DNA from: CBFHMJ01 sp965656875
GTDB lineage: Bacteria > Pseudomonadota > Gammaproteobacteria > Enterobacterales > Alteromonadaceae
Reading direction: 5' to 3'
Length of the DNA: 54,131 nucleotides
NCBI GenBank assembly: GCA_965656875.1
Contig: CBFHMJ010000014.1
Location: 1-54,131 of the forward strand
Positions 43,014 through 51,746 of this stretch are shown piece by piece. How positions within the stretch are numbered: the stretch's first letter is position 1; each line of letters opens with the position of its first letter. A program made the translations under genes and the position numbers. The notes under the pieces were generated by a model. That model saw only the letters and a program-made list of their open reading frames with translations. It did no database searches and was not told the DNA's origin.

Positions 43014-44018
43014 TTACTTAATTTTTCCGGTGAAAAATGCTTGCGGTAATTGAGGGTAAAACAGTGGGTAAAACGATAGCTCTAAATCTATGTGGCGGTG
43101 GCGGTCACGATCTGGCACTAAATCCCAATATTCTTCTTGACCGCGAGTGCCAATGTGTTCTATTGCCTCACCAGGCGAATAGACCATCTGTATCGCACCT
43201 CGGTAATTTGGCACGAAACGACATTCGTCATCGTTAATTTTGCACTCATCGTCGCTATCAGGTTCGTATTCTTTCCAAGTGACTCCCGCAAAGTTGAACT
43301 CATTGGGTATTTCACTACGTAGCTCTCGTGCCGCCTGCGTCTGAAGATACGTACTTCGGATTTCATCACAATCGGCTAATTTGTCAAAAAACTCAGGGCC
43401 GCAATACGCAACATAGCGCTGTGCGTTAAGCCCCTTCACTAATTTTTTAACAGAGCGAAGCTTGCCCTTGATCTGTGCTCTGAGGGAGTCACCATCACCG
43501 CTAAAATCAAGCGCCATATCCGGTGTTTTTGTAAGCTTAAATCGGTCGTAAAAATCATCAATGACAGAGCCGTCTGCATCAATTTGCAAACCTTGGATTG
43601 CACCAAGGAAGATATGCTCCTTGGTTGCAATGCCATTTTCTCGCATATCTGCCATGCGATGCAGCACTTCAACCTGAGCCGATGCTATTTTCTCTTTTCG
43701 CGTACCTAATGTACGTAAAAACGCCAACTCACTTGCGGTGACGCGGTCTTCTTGCGCCCGGCGCTCAGTGCGTATAGAAACAACTTTACGACTACGGCGG
43801 TTATTTTGCTGCGCTGGCTCACCGCGCTGACTAGATGAAATCAGCTTTAATGAGCGACCTTCTGTTTCGATATGCGCAGTTTCGCTATTTATTCGATCAA
43901 CTTTTCCTAAGCCAGAATTTAACAGCGGCGCTGGCACGTCGGGCAATTCACTGGCACCGGCTGTTAAGCCCGACACTGAAAAGGCGTCATCGCCGAAGAT
44001 ATCTTCAAACTCTTCCAT
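43014..44018 (-). CDS. Major capsid protein (lambda gpE family)
   Basis: The 334-aa protein belongs to the Phage_cap_E family: RRAQEDRVTASELAFLRTLGT and KEHIFLGAIQGLQIDADGSV in the middle, and PNYRGAIQMVYSPGEAIEHIG with a C-terminal FYPLFYPQLPQAFF. These heads are T=7 icosahedra stabilised by a gpD decoration protein, encoded just upstream here. The E-loop region is rich in charge. Confidence 0.9.
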   Translation of the reverse strand: MEEFEDIFGDDAFSVSGLTAGASELPDVPAPLLNSGLGKVDRINSETAHIETEGRSLKLISSSQRGEPAQQNNRRSRKVVSIRTERRAQEDRVTASELAFLRTLGTRKEKIASAQVEVLHRMADMRENGIATKEHIFLGAIQGLQIDADGSVIDDFYDRFKLTKTPDMALDFSGDGDSLRAQIKGKLRSVKKLVKGLNAQRYVAYCGPEFFDKLADCDEIRSTYLQTQAARELRSEIPNEFNFAGVTWKEYEPDSDDECKINDDECRFVPNYRGAIQMVYSPGEAIEHIGTRGQEEYWDLVPDRDRHRHIDLELSFYPLFYPQLPQAFFTGKIK

Positions 44019-44019
44019 A

Positions 44020-44394
44020 TTAATCCACCATTTTTAAATATTTTTTTGATAGTGCTTGCTCGTAGCTAACCAGCTGCTCAGGTGTCACATTCTCAGGGAA
44101 GATGACATCACTTTTACGCACAGTTGTTAGTGCGCTAGTCACAATCGCATCCCTGGTACCGTCCGATTTGGTGTCGGTATACACAAATCCGTATGGTGTT
44201 GCATCAACTGGGGCTGATTCACCATCAGCTACAGGCTCCACATTCAACTTGGTAATTTCACCGCTTTCATCCAATGCAATCAGTTCACCAGTGGCATATT
44301 CGCCTTCCGAGAAGATGTGTTTATTTCTGCACTGATAACGCGAAAGCTCTTCAACGATGTAGCAACCCGCACGACGTATAGTGACTGTTGTCAT
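44020..44394 (-). CDS. Head decoration protein (lambda gpD-like)
   Basis: The 124-aa protein lies between protease and capsid genes as in lambda. It contains GEYATGELIALDESG and the PYGFVYTDTKSDGTRDAIV segment typical of gpD trimers, and ends with PENVTPEQLVSYEQALSKK. It clamps the expanded shell. It starts 1 bp after the protease gene. Confidence 0.85.
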   Translation of the reverse strand: MTTVTIRRAGCYIVEELSRYQCRNKHIFSEGEYATGELIALDESGEITKLNVEPVADGESAPVDATPYGFVYTDTKSDGTRDAIVTSALTTVRKSDVIFPENVTPEQLVSYEQALSKKYLKMVD

Positions 44395-45405
44395 TTATTT
44401 ATCTCCAAACGCTTGTTTTGATGCCTGCTTCCATGAGGTTCCGGTAGAACCCTCTTGCTTGTCAGGCGGAATAATTTGTGGCTCTTTATCGCGACTTGCA
44501 TTAATGATTTCAGTTGCCAGCAAAACAGGGTTATTCATGTGAGCAAGTACAGTTTCTGGTAAACCATTTGCTGATAATGCGGTTTTCATTTTGACTGCAG
44601 ATGCAATGTGATCATTAACTTGTTGCTGAGTAAACGAACCAGATACAGCTTCAGCTAATAGTTGCGGGACACCTGCTTCTTTATATTGCTTTGCGACCGC
44701 TTGGTAATCTAATTCGCTGCCGTTGTTTTGTGGCGTTGGCGTTGGCGTTGGCGTTGGCGTTGGCGTTGGCAAGAATTCTCTGCTCATTTTCATTGTTTGT
44801 AATAACGCATTCTGCATAAATCCGCTTTGGGAGTTCATTGTTGCCGAGGCAGCCCGCCCTGTTTCCACGATATGAGTTGCAAGACCATGCTCCACAGCTT
44901 CTTCGGCAGTAAAATACGTTTCACGATTAATCAGCTCGTTGAGTGATTCTTCGCTACCTTTAAATTTGCTCATATAAGCTGAGCAGGCGGCGTTTTGAAT
45001 GGTATCAAGGGTGTCGGCAAGAGATCTAAACTCTTCAGCATCACCGCCACCCCAACACCCGGGCTTGTGAATCATCATCATTGCGGTTTTAGCGATGTGT
45101 ATCTCATCACCCGCCATCGCGATTACTGATGCGATTGATGCCGCGATGCCGATGATGTTTACAATGATTTTGGCAGGATGCTGCACTAATGAGTTGTAAA
45201 TAGCGATGCCATCAAAAACAGACCCTCCGTTGCTGGAAATATTGACTGTAATCTCTTCTACATCCTCACCAACCTTCGCAAGTATCGATTTGAATTTTTT
45301 GGCATCCATGCCATCGTTCGACCAAAATGATGTGCCAATATCTTCAAGAATGTCGATTTCGGCTTGGTTTGAATCAGTCGCTTGATTGACTATTTGGATC
45401 GGCAT
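44395..45405 (-). CDS. ClpP/SppA-type prohead protease with C-terminal scaffold (lambda gpC-like)
   Basis: The 336-aa protein has a ClpP-like protease domain (residues 1-185) with the nucleophile in GIAASIAS (Ser90) and the histidine in MMMIHKPG (His113). A Pro-Thr repeat linker (about 213-225) follows, then a helical region (228-300) that fits the scaffold (Nu3 equivalent), with internal ATGs before the linker. The ATG at 45405 has GGAG eight bases upstream; the frame opens at 45450 inside the portal gene. It matures the head and removes the scaffold. Confidence 0.88.
   Translation of the reverse strand: MPIQIVNQATDSNQAEIDILEDIGTSFWSNDGMDAKKFKSILAKVGEDVEEITVNISSNGGSVFDGIAIYNSLVQHPAKIIVNIIGIAASIASVIAMAGDEIHIAKTAMMMIHKPGCWGGGDAEEFRSLADTLDTIQNAACSAYMSKFKGSEESLNELINRETYFTAEEAVEHGLATHIVETGRAASATMNSQSGFMQNALLQTMKMSREFLPTPTPTPTPTPTPQNNGSELDYQAVAKQYKEAGVPQLLAEAVSGSFTQQQVNDHIASAVKMKTALSANGLPETVLAHMNNPVLLATEIINASRDKEPQIIPPDKQEGSTGTSWKQASKQAFGDK
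44731..44770. repeat. Hexanucleotide tandem repeat (TGGCGT, 6.7 copies)
   Basis: Six perfect TGGCGT units plus TGGC lie inside the protease/scaffold gene. On the coding strand each unit encodes Pro-Thr (or Thr-Pro), forming the linker between the two domains. Slippage would change linker length by two residues per unit without breaking the frame. Confidence 0.97.
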
Positions 45406-46849
45406 GTGTTGGCTCCAGTTTCGATTTTTGTAATTGGTCGATAGTGGCAAGTGCTTGCAATGTGGCGATATCTAGCCCCATTTCTCGGGCTAGCTCAGCT
45501 TTATCAACCAAGTGCTTTAAGTTTTTTCGTTGGGTTTCAGTGGCATCACGGCCTTGCAATGCCAGCTCTTCTTCTGTGCTGCTTAGGTCGTTTTGAATGG
45601 CGTGTACTTTGGCTTGCACGTCTTGTACGGGATTGATGTATGCCCAGCCACTGGCTTGGATACTAAATGTGGTATTTTGTATTTCTGGATTGAGCGTTTG
45701 GAACGCTTGCTCTTGCAGAAACCATGTGACGATTCGCCAGCCAAGCTGGTGAATCAGGTAATTTTGCTGCGCCATTTTGATGGCTCGGCGATAATCATCG
45801 AGTATTGTTCGAACTAGACGATCATTAACCTCTGACCAATCTCCCGTCAGTAGCTCGTATGGGAGATTAAATGCTTGAGCAATCTGCAGTGATTGCACAC
45901 GCATAAAATCAAAATAACCGGCGCCTGTATCATCACCGCTGAACATGCTTAACTCATCACCAGGCAAACCAAATATAAATGTGCCTGGTGTGACTTTTGT
46001 TTGCGATGGCTCGCTGGTGTCGTCTTTTATTTGATCACCCGTCAAAGGGTCAAACTTCCAATTCCCGCCATCATTTAATGCGTTGTAATCAACTGCTCGC
46101 TTGATAAAGCCAGTGATGGCCGCGCGTGATTCTTTGCGCTTTAACTCGCTTTTGGTGTAGCTGTACAACGACACGAGATTTTCTATCCCTGATAAGCCAT
46201 CAGGAACTCCTCGGCGCTGCTTTGCTCGGTGAGGTACGTAATGATGAATTACCCGCTCCGCAGGGATGCGTATTACATTTACGCTTGGCTCTTCATCTGT
46301 CGGGTCTTTTTCATAAAAGTGATACGCGACACGCTCCCAGTGTCTGTTGTATTCGATTCCGTTTCGTATATAGCCACTTGATGTGTCATAGCTCATTGCA
46401 ATATCGAGCTGTGTTGACTCATACGCATCTAAATACAGTTGACCGCTGCTACCAAAGCTTTTTACTAAAAACATTTCGCCTTGGGCGCGGCGGCCACGCA
46501 CCAGTATTGTTAACAAGCCATTGAGATTAACAGTTTGCTCTCTGTCTATCTCACGACAAAACACTGACCATGAAACTTGCAGCGCTTTTTCAATCTCTGG
46601 GTCCGTGTGCGTAAACTTAACAACCAGGCCGGAACCGACTTCATGCGTTGTGTTTTTCTCGATAGCAGAAAAAACACTAGATATGTTGCGATGACAGGCT
46701 AGTAAACGACGTCGCAACTTTTCTTGCTCGGGGTTTACCGTTGCGTTCGCCCCTGTGTTTTTATCGTTGATAGCATCGAGCTGGTCAGTTGATTTGGCCG
46801 CTGAGTAAGCAGATGTGGAGTGATAAACACGCAGTCTAGGTTTACTCAT
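45374..46849 (-). CDS. Portal protein (lambda gpB family)
   Basis: The 491-aa protein matches lambda-type portals: ILVRGRRAQGEMFLVK, the RVIHHYVPHRAKQRRGVPDGLSGI-type segment (read as two motifs), DFMRVQSLQIAQAFNLPYELL and SEVNDRLVRTILDDYRRA. Twelve copies form the DNA entry channel. The start overlaps the gpW-like gene by eight bases (ATGAGTAA) and its end overlaps the protease gene. Confidence 0.93.
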   Translation of the reverse strand: MSKPRLRVYHSTSAYSAAKSTDQLDAINDKNTGANATVNPEQEKLRRRLLACHRNISSVFSAIEKNTTHEVGSGLVVKFTHTDPEIEKALQVSWSVFCREIDREQTVNLNGLLTILVRGRRAQGEMFLVKSFGSSGQLYLDAYESTQLDIAMSYDTSSGYIRNGIEYNRHWERVAYHFYEKDPTDEEPSVNVIRIPAERVIHHYVPHRAKQRRGVPDGLSGIENLVSLYSYTKSELKRKESRAAITGFIKRAVDYNALNDGGNWKFDPLTGDQIKDDTSEPSQTKVTPGTFIFGLPGDELSMFSGDDTGAGYFDFMRVQSLQIAQAFNLPYELLTGDWSEVNDRLVRTILDDYRRAIKMAQQNYLIHQLGWRIVTWFLQEQAFQTLNPEIQNTTFSIQASGWAYINPVQDVQAKVHAIQNDLSSTEEELALQGRDATETQRKNLKHLVDKAELAREMGLDIATLQALATIDQLQKSKLEPTHADPNSQSSD

Positions 46850-47012
46850 GCTTCACGCTCACGTTCACAGATCGCGGTGGATTGCTACTCATACGAGCTA
46901 ACAGCATCAACTCTGCAGCGCTGCGGTATTTCACATTTTTATCATCTGACGCAACTGATCGTTCAGGGCTTTGCATTGCTTGTTTCAGTCGATGTGGGAC
47001 GTTATCAGACAT
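46842..47012 (-). CDS. Small head-completion protein (lambda gpW-like, 56 aa)
   Basis: A short gene between terminase and portal, exactly the place of lambda W. The product starts MSDNVPHRLKQAM and has NVKYRSAAELMLLARM, resembling the strand-helix pattern of gpW. It overlaps TerL (8 bp) and the portal gene (8 bp), which strongly supports translation. gpW closes the portal after packaging. Confidence 0.78.
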   Translation of the reverse strand: MSDNVPHRLKQAMQSPERSVASDDKNVKYRSAAELMLLARMSSNPPRSVNVSVKHE

Positions 47013-49014
47013 ATCTACTCCGCCGTTTAGTCGTTTGCATTGGTGTTTCTTGTGGTTTTTGCTGCGCTAGCGGCCTAGCCCACATAGGTGGTAAAGACCA
47101 ATTGACATTATGGGCTCCCAAAAATCGCCAACATGCTCGCGCATAGACAAAGTGGTCGAGTGGCTCATTGGGTGTTTTTCCCTTTCGCCGCCATTTACCG
47201 TCAATACCGCGAGTTTCAGCAGTTAACCCTCGATAAAAGGATCTGGGTAGCCATTGCGGGAATACACAATAGCCCGGGCCATCATCCTCACGTTTGAGTG
47301 TGTTCTGTACTGCATCTTTAAATGCGTCGGTATCTAAGATTTGGAGAGGCACGTCACCAACGCTGGTGACTTTTCTATTCTTTTTCTTGGTGCTATCAGG
47401 GTAGCTTTCGGTGATTAGTGTCGCGGGTTTATGAGATGCGCCTTTAACCAGAATTACTTTTGACGATAGGTGAAGGCCACGAATGTGACGAAAAAATTCG
47501 TAAGCGTTATCGGTCACACCGTCTTCACCACCGCTATCGATAGCAGTGAGCTGCGGCGTGATGCTAAATCCGAATGGTGTTTGGTAATCACGCTTAATAA
47601 CTTGCTGAATCAGCAACAGCCAGTCTTCTGGGTTAGCTGCCGGGTTCACTCTGGCTTTTTTATCACCGCTGTTACGCTCACTATCTGTGATATAAAACGC
47701 ATCAATAACGGTATGTCGCATCTGTTCGTCAAACCCGTGGATCATGACGTCAAATCGTGCGTTTTTGCCTGCCTGTACATCGACTGTTGCAACGGTAAAC
47801 CTCACCCATTCTGGTACTACACTTTGTTCTTGTATGATGGCTCGCGCACGTAATATGTCTCGGAGGTTTTCAACGGCTTCAGGCCGTTTGAATGGTCTGC
47901 CGATATCGACATTAACCGTTGATTTTAGTGCTTGTTCATCACCTGTTTGCTCCAACGTTCTAAGTGCGGTGAGGTATTCGTAAACGAGGTTTTCCCATGT
48001 CTGATATGCCGCAGCTGGGCCTTCCATCCAAAAGCTCGCGGTGTCCGTGGGTACTCGTTCACCTAGCAATTCACGGGATTTGGTGACGGTCATCCCGTCC
48101 GGAACCCATATATGATTTTGTATCAAGCGGTTTTTGTGAGATGGAGGTATGTCAGCACTACCGCAATGCGGACAGCACATTGTTACAGTTGCAGCCGCTT
48201 TGCGTAGGTCTGTCTGTTTATTGTCCCAGACGAGTTGCTCAAAGCTGGCTTCAAAATATTCACCGCAATCTGGACATGGCCAGTAGATCTTTCGACGGTC
48301 ACCCTTGTTATAGAGCGTTAATATGCCAAACGTTGGCGGTGCCTCATGCGGTGTTAACGACTCCCAATCTGGATCTATAACTTCAAAGCCAGGTGAGCCT
48401 TCACATACCGTCATGCCGCGTGAACCAAATGTAGTTGTACGCTTTGAAGCCAGTTTAAAGCTGGAGCCTTCGCCGCCTACGTCTGGTTTGTGCTTGTCAT
48501 AGTCAGTGAGTAGTGCGTACTGATAGTCACTGCCACTTAATACGCTTTTCGCGGGATAGCCAATACCCAGATACGTGCCTGTCTTAAATACTTTTGAAAG
48601 TACGTTGTTGTCGTGGCGGCTGGGTGACAATTTAGCTCGGGTAAGTGGTGTGTTCTCAAGCATTGGCGTAAGCCTCTTTTTTGAGAACTCTGTCGCCTTA
48701 TCCTTTGTCATTTGAACAACCAACGCATCAGCATTTTTATATGCAGCAATATACGCTGTTGGTATATCGATTAGCGCGATTGTTTTACCCGTTCGAGCTG
48801 GACCGGCAAATATAACTGAGCGATAGCGGCGGCTATCGATCAAATCCATCGGTTCGCGCATGTAAGGCGCAACTTCAGGATCCCACGGCCCCCAAATACC
48901 AGAGGGATATTTAATCCGAATATCACTGGCAGCAGCTTCTGAAATACTGAGACTAACTGACGGTTTGATAGTGGCCGCAACATCATTTCTAATGCCAGCT
49001 GCAGTCTGTCTCAT
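47005..49014 (-). CDS. Terminase large subunit (lambda gpA / GpA family)
   Basis: The 669-aa packaging ATPase-nuclease has the Walker A motif GPARTGKT (71-78), a zinc-knuckle pair (CPDC and CCPHC near residues 250-285), and the C-terminal nuclease region with ATVDVQ, a likely metal aspartate. It cuts concatemers and drives DNA into the prohead together with the Nu1-like small subunit encoded four bases upstream (overlap). Length matches GpA (about 640 aa). Confidence 0.94.
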   Translation of the reverse strand: MRQTAAGIRNDVAATIKPSVSLSISEAAASDIRIKYPSGIWGPWDPEVAPYMREPMDLIDSRRYRSVIFAGPARTGKTIALIDIPTAYIAAYKNADALVVQMTKDKATEFSKKRLTPMLENTPLTRAKLSPSRHDNNVLSKVFKTGTYLGIGYPAKSVLSGSDYQYALLTDYDKHKPDVGGEGSSFKLASKRTTTFGSRGMTVCEGSPGFEVIDPDWESLTPHEAPPTFGILTLYNKGDRRKIYWPCPDCGEYFEASFEQLVWDNKQTDLRKAAATVTMCCPHCGSADIPPSHKNRLIQNHIWVPDGMTVTKSRELLGERVPTDTASFWMEGPAAAYQTWENLVYEYLTALRTLEQTGDEQALKSTVNVDIGRPFKRPEAVENLRDILRARAIIQEQSVVPEWVRFTVATVDVQAGKNARFDVMIHGFDEQMRHTVIDAFYITDSERNSGDKKARVNPAANPEDWLLLIQQVIKRDYQTPFGFSITPQLTAIDSGGEDGVTDNAYEFFRHIRGLHLSSKVILVKGASHKPATLITESYPDSTKKKNRKVTSVGDVPLQILDTDAFKDAVQNTLKREDDGPGYCVFPQWLPRSFYRGLTAETRGIDGKWRRKGKTPNEPLDHFVYARACWRFLGAHNVNWSLPPMWARPLAQQKPQETPMQTTKRRSRYV

Positions 49015-49481
49015 ATATCTCCACCAAGGTTAACGACTGCCAAATATAGCTGTTCTCGTATTGCTCTTAACGTCTGATCCACGAACTCTGCCTGATCGAC
49101 ATTAAGGTTACATTTGCGCTCTAAATCATCAGTTAAGCTTTCCAGCGGCTGCACAAATGTTTTTACCAGCTCAGAGGTCATTTCTCGCACTTCATGCGCC
49201 GGAATTAATTCGCTGATTTCCGCTTCAAACTTCAAGCGCTGCCGCTCAGATTCAAACCACGCTTTACGATCTGTTGGATCTAGTTTATTGGGGTCGATTG
49301 AATCACTTAGGCTGTTGATCTCTTTACTGAATATAGCTTCGGCGGCTTGCCGCGGATTGTACTTAGGAGAATTACCAACCACTCGCACCGCTTTAATATT
49401 TCGCTCGTTTAGACGCTTTCGTATCGTCTGTCGAGCAAGTGAAAACAACCGTTCCATATCGCTAATTGACCATTCAGACAT
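49011..49481 (-). CDS. Terminase small subunit (Nu1/DUF1441-like)
   Basis: The 156-aa DNA-packaging protein has an N-terminal winged-helix (SISDMERLFSLARQTIRKRL) that would bind cos DNA, and a helical C-terminal part (SERQRLKFEAEISELIPAHEVREM, in two adjoining helices) characteristic of the Nu1/DUF1441 group. It has GAGGA before the ATG and overlaps TerL (ATGA). Confidence 0.9.
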   Translation of the reverse strand: MSEWSISDMERLFSLARQTIRKRLNERNIKAVRVVGNSPKYNPRQAAEAIFSKEINSLSDSIDPNKLDPTDRKAWFESERQRLKFEAEISELIPAHEVREMTSELVKTFVQPLESLTDDLERKCNLNVDQAEFVDQTLRAIREQLYLAVVNLGGDI

Positions 49482-49652
49482 TGGTAATCCTCATCTAATA
49501 ACTTTGAGCATTGTTACCAGTGTAAAAACCTTAAAATTCAATAACTTATTGGCACTGATGGTGGTAAATTGAGATTTTTCACAAAATTTTGCAAATACCG
49601 AGGTGGACTGTGCCCCCGTGTCAAACCTGATAACGGCAGGGTCCCCTTGAAT
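49482..49652. other. Candidate cos region upstream of the terminase genes
   Basis: The 171-bp gap in front of the Nu1-like gene has a GC-rich core around 49603-49650 (GTGCCCCCGTG, then GCAGGGTCCCC) in an otherwise A/T-rich setting. In lambda-type phages cos lies just before Nu1. The assignment is positional; no known cos sequence is recognised. Confidence 0.35.
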
Positions 49653-49910
49653 TTATAGATGGGCGGGTGATAGATATTTAGACTCTAAAACTGTAACACG
49701 CTGTTTTAACATATTTATTTCTGCACGATCTTTCTTAATATCCTGCAGTAATGCGCTGTGCTGCGCTAAAATCACTTCAATTTTTGCTAACTGTAACTGA
49801 CTTGCATACACTGATTGACCAAACCAGATAACAACACCAGTCAAAATTAAAGAGCATATACTTAGAAATCCTGAAACCACGACCCGATTAGTTTTGTCAA
49901 AATCAGTCAT
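49653..49910 (-). CDS. Small membrane protein, possible holin
   Basis: The 85-aa protein has one strong transmembrane helix (about 10-32: VVVSGFLSICSLILTGVVIW) and a C-terminal coiled coil (38-78). It overlaps the endolysin gene by 8 bp, so it is probably part of the lysis cassette, but a single-helix protein with this coiled coil could also be an accessory i-spanin-like or holin-antagonist protein. Confidence 0.65.
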   Translation of the reverse strand: MTDFDKTNRVVVSGFLSICSLILTGVVIWFGQSVYASQLQLAKIEVILAQHSALLQDIKKDRAEINMLKQRVTVLESKYLSPAHL

Positions 49911-50448
49911 TACTAAATACCTGCTGCAGTAAATCAGCTTCTTTGTTGCGTCGAGTTCCGTAACGATCTCCGAAGTTTCTTAAGTTCCGGATGGCTGCAT
50001 CCCAATCCAATGATATAACTTGCCCCCAGAAATTCGGTGTACTAAGCGACAAATTGCCATATTGAAAAGAAACTGAAGCAATGACGGTCTGACAAATATC
50101 AGGCAAATCTTCAAATGCAACCACTGAGTCTGACAAGTCCCATTCAGTTTTTAAACGAATCGTGGCTTCCTCTTTTGCGAACTGATTAATCTTCATAACT
50201 TCTTCGTCTGTTAAAACTAAGGGATTCTTGATTAACAGATTCAATGCATCAATCCCAACAACACCGCAAAACTGTTCAAGCTTTCTTGCCAAATCAGGCT
50301 CAAAAACATTCCGTATTTCATGAACACTTCTTGAACCAATATCAAAACCAGAACCAATCGTTACACCAGAATTACTACCTCGTGCATCCGGTACATATCC
50401 AGTAGCGCTATTTCCTTCAAGCTCTCCAATAAAGCCAAAATCAATCAT
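49903..50448 (-). CDS. Phage endolysin, pesticin-type muramidase
   Basis: The 181-aa protein has FIGELEGNSATGYVPDA followed by SGVTIGSGFDIGS, the motif of pesticin-like and T4-lysozyme-fold muramidases with the catalytic Glu in the first segment and Thr/Asp in the second. It has no signal peptide, so it would need a holin to reach the cell wall. It is encoded before the terminase genes, far from the spanins. Confidence 0.85.
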   Translation of the reverse strand: MIDFGFIGELEGNSATGYVPDARGSNSGVTIGSGFDIGSRSVHEIRNVFEPDLARKLEQFCGVVGIDALNLLIKNPLVLTDEEVMKINQFAKEEATIRLKTEWDLSDSVVAFEDLPDICQTVIASVSFQYGNLSLSTPNFWGQVISLDWDAAIRNLRNFGDRYGTRRNKEADLLQQVFSND

Positions 50449-50469
50449 TTATCTACTCATCTGAATGAA

Positions 50470-50487
50470 GGCTGGCATATGCCAGCC
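50470..50487. other. Perfect 18-bp palindrome after the methyltransferase gene
   Basis: GGCTGGCATATGCCAGCC reads the same on both strands, followed by AATTTTTT on the plus side. On the minus strand, the direction of transcription here, there is no T run after it. It may be a processing stem or an operator between the methyltransferase and the lysis/late genes. Confidence 0.6.
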
Positions 50488-50497
50488 AATTTTTTAA

Positions 50498-51514
50498 TCA
50501 AAGTTTTGATAAAATTCGAATTCGACTTTTATCAAAACTTTGTGAATCCATTTCACAGCCTATGAATTTACGTCCATTAGAAACAGCTACATCGCCAATA
50601 ACACCTGAACCCAAGAAAAAATCACCCACAATTTGCCCCGGTTGCGAACTGGCCAGAATCATATGTTCAATTATCTTTCGAGGTTTCTCGCATGGATGCT
50701 TACCCTCGTAGTACTGGACGCTTGGTGCTACCCAAATATCAGTGAAATATGTTTCTTTGGATACCTTGAAAGGACGCCGCAGCTTCTTAACCTTTGCTTT
50801 AAGAATTCGGTAATCTTCAAGTAAACCGGTGTACTCTTTAATTAAAGTTTTATGTGTTTTTAATAAGCGTTTTTGTTTGGCTTTTTTAGCAAAGAGTTGC
50901 TGGAGAGTTTTATAGTGTTTTTCAGTAGGAAGAGACCACTGCGAGTATGAGAACCAATGGCGCGACATATGAGTACCAGTCGCGGTATCAATCTCTTTTG
51001 ACGTTATGCCAAGCGCGTCCTTCGCCTGAATGAAATATTCAATGACAGGATTAAAAACCTGACGTTTCAACACCTCGTCTGCTTTCCGAACTCCTTTACC
51101 TGCACTCGTTTTTTCAGCAAAAATAATTGCTTCTGACTGATTAAAATACCGTCGCAGCTTGCTTTTATCTGCACCATTAAACCGTCCTGACGGCTTAACC
51201 CACCGGATGTTATTTAAAACATTCATGTGACGTTTTATAAGCAGTTCTGTTTCAGAACTTAAGCCAGGTGAGCAAAACAAATACATCGAGCCTTCTGGTT
51301 TTAAGACTCTTTCCATTTCAATAACAACGTTTTCTAACCATGTTAGAAAATCATGTTCTGTTTTCCACTGCCTGTCCCACTGTTCATCCAAAACCCTGAA
51401 ATATGGTGGATCTGTAACGATTAGATCGACCGATTCATCAGGCATGTTCTTTAATACAGCTAAACAATCGTCATTAAATAACGTGGCTAATCCATTTCCC
51501 AGGCAAATACTCAT
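50498..51514 (-). CDS. Phage-borne DNA adenine/cytosine-N4 methyltransferase (beta class)
   Basis: The 338-aa protein has the catalytic motif DPPY near residue 35 and the SAM-binding motif FLGSG near residue 308; this order (IV before I) marks the beta group of amino-methyltransferases. A variable middle part with basic coiled coil (about 205-260) is the likely recognition domain. No restriction enzyme is encoded beside it. The ATG at 51514 has GAGGT five bases upstream; the frame opens at 51574. It probably protects phage DNA or alters host methylation. Confidence 0.9.
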   Translation of the reverse strand: MSICLGNGLATLFNDDCLAVLKNMPDESVDLIVTDPPYFRVLDEQWDRQWKTEHDFLTWLENVVIEMERVLKPEGSMYLFCSPGLSSETELLIKRHMNVLNNIRWVKPSGRFNGADKSKLRRYFNQSEAIIFAEKTSAGKGVRKADEVLKRQVFNPVIEYFIQAKDALGITSKEIDTATGTHMSRHWFSYSQWSLPTEKHYKTLQQLFAKKAKQKRLLKTHKTLIKEYTGLLEDYRILKAKVKKLRRPFKVSKETYFTDIWVAPSVQYYEGKHPCEKPRKIIEHMILASSQPGQIVGDFFLGSGVIGDVAVSNGRKFIGCEMDSQSFDKSRIRILSKL

Positions 51515-51578
51515 AGATACCTCATTTGCATTAAATATGTATATTGATATGATGAAAGTGCAAATGCGATACAAAAGA

Positions 51579-51613
51579 AAAAGGGGCTGATTTTGGGATC
51601 AGCCCCTTTTTTA
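51579..51613. terminator. Bidirectional intrinsic terminator at the prophage edge
   Basis: A perfect 12-bp stem (AAAAGGGGCTGA / TCAGCCCCTTTT) with an 8-nt loop has T runs on both strands. It lies 65 bp upstream of the methyltransferase ATG, so it blocks rightward readthrough and any transcription entering the methyltransferase from the right. Confidence 0.88.
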
Positions 51614-51660
51614 TAGTTTGGGAGTGGTAAGTACTCAAAATTAATTGAATCCTACATATT

Positions 51661-51708
51661 AAATGAAATTATTTCATTTCAGCGCTGAAAAACAGTCAAT
51701 TGAAATTG
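51661..51708. promoter_or_regulatory. Cluster of three palindromes before the secreted-protein gene
   Basis: Three inverted repeats lie end to end: AAATGAAAT-t-ATTTCATTT (51661-51679), the perfect TTTCAGCGCTGAAA (51677-51690, sharing three bases) and CAATT-GA-AATTG (51697-51708). They are 40-85 bp upstream of the promoter of the glycosidase-like gene. They look like operators, but no regulator is known. Confidence 0.5.
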
Positions 51709-51746
51709 GCTAGTCCATATTATTTACTTCAAATTAGTTTCTATAT

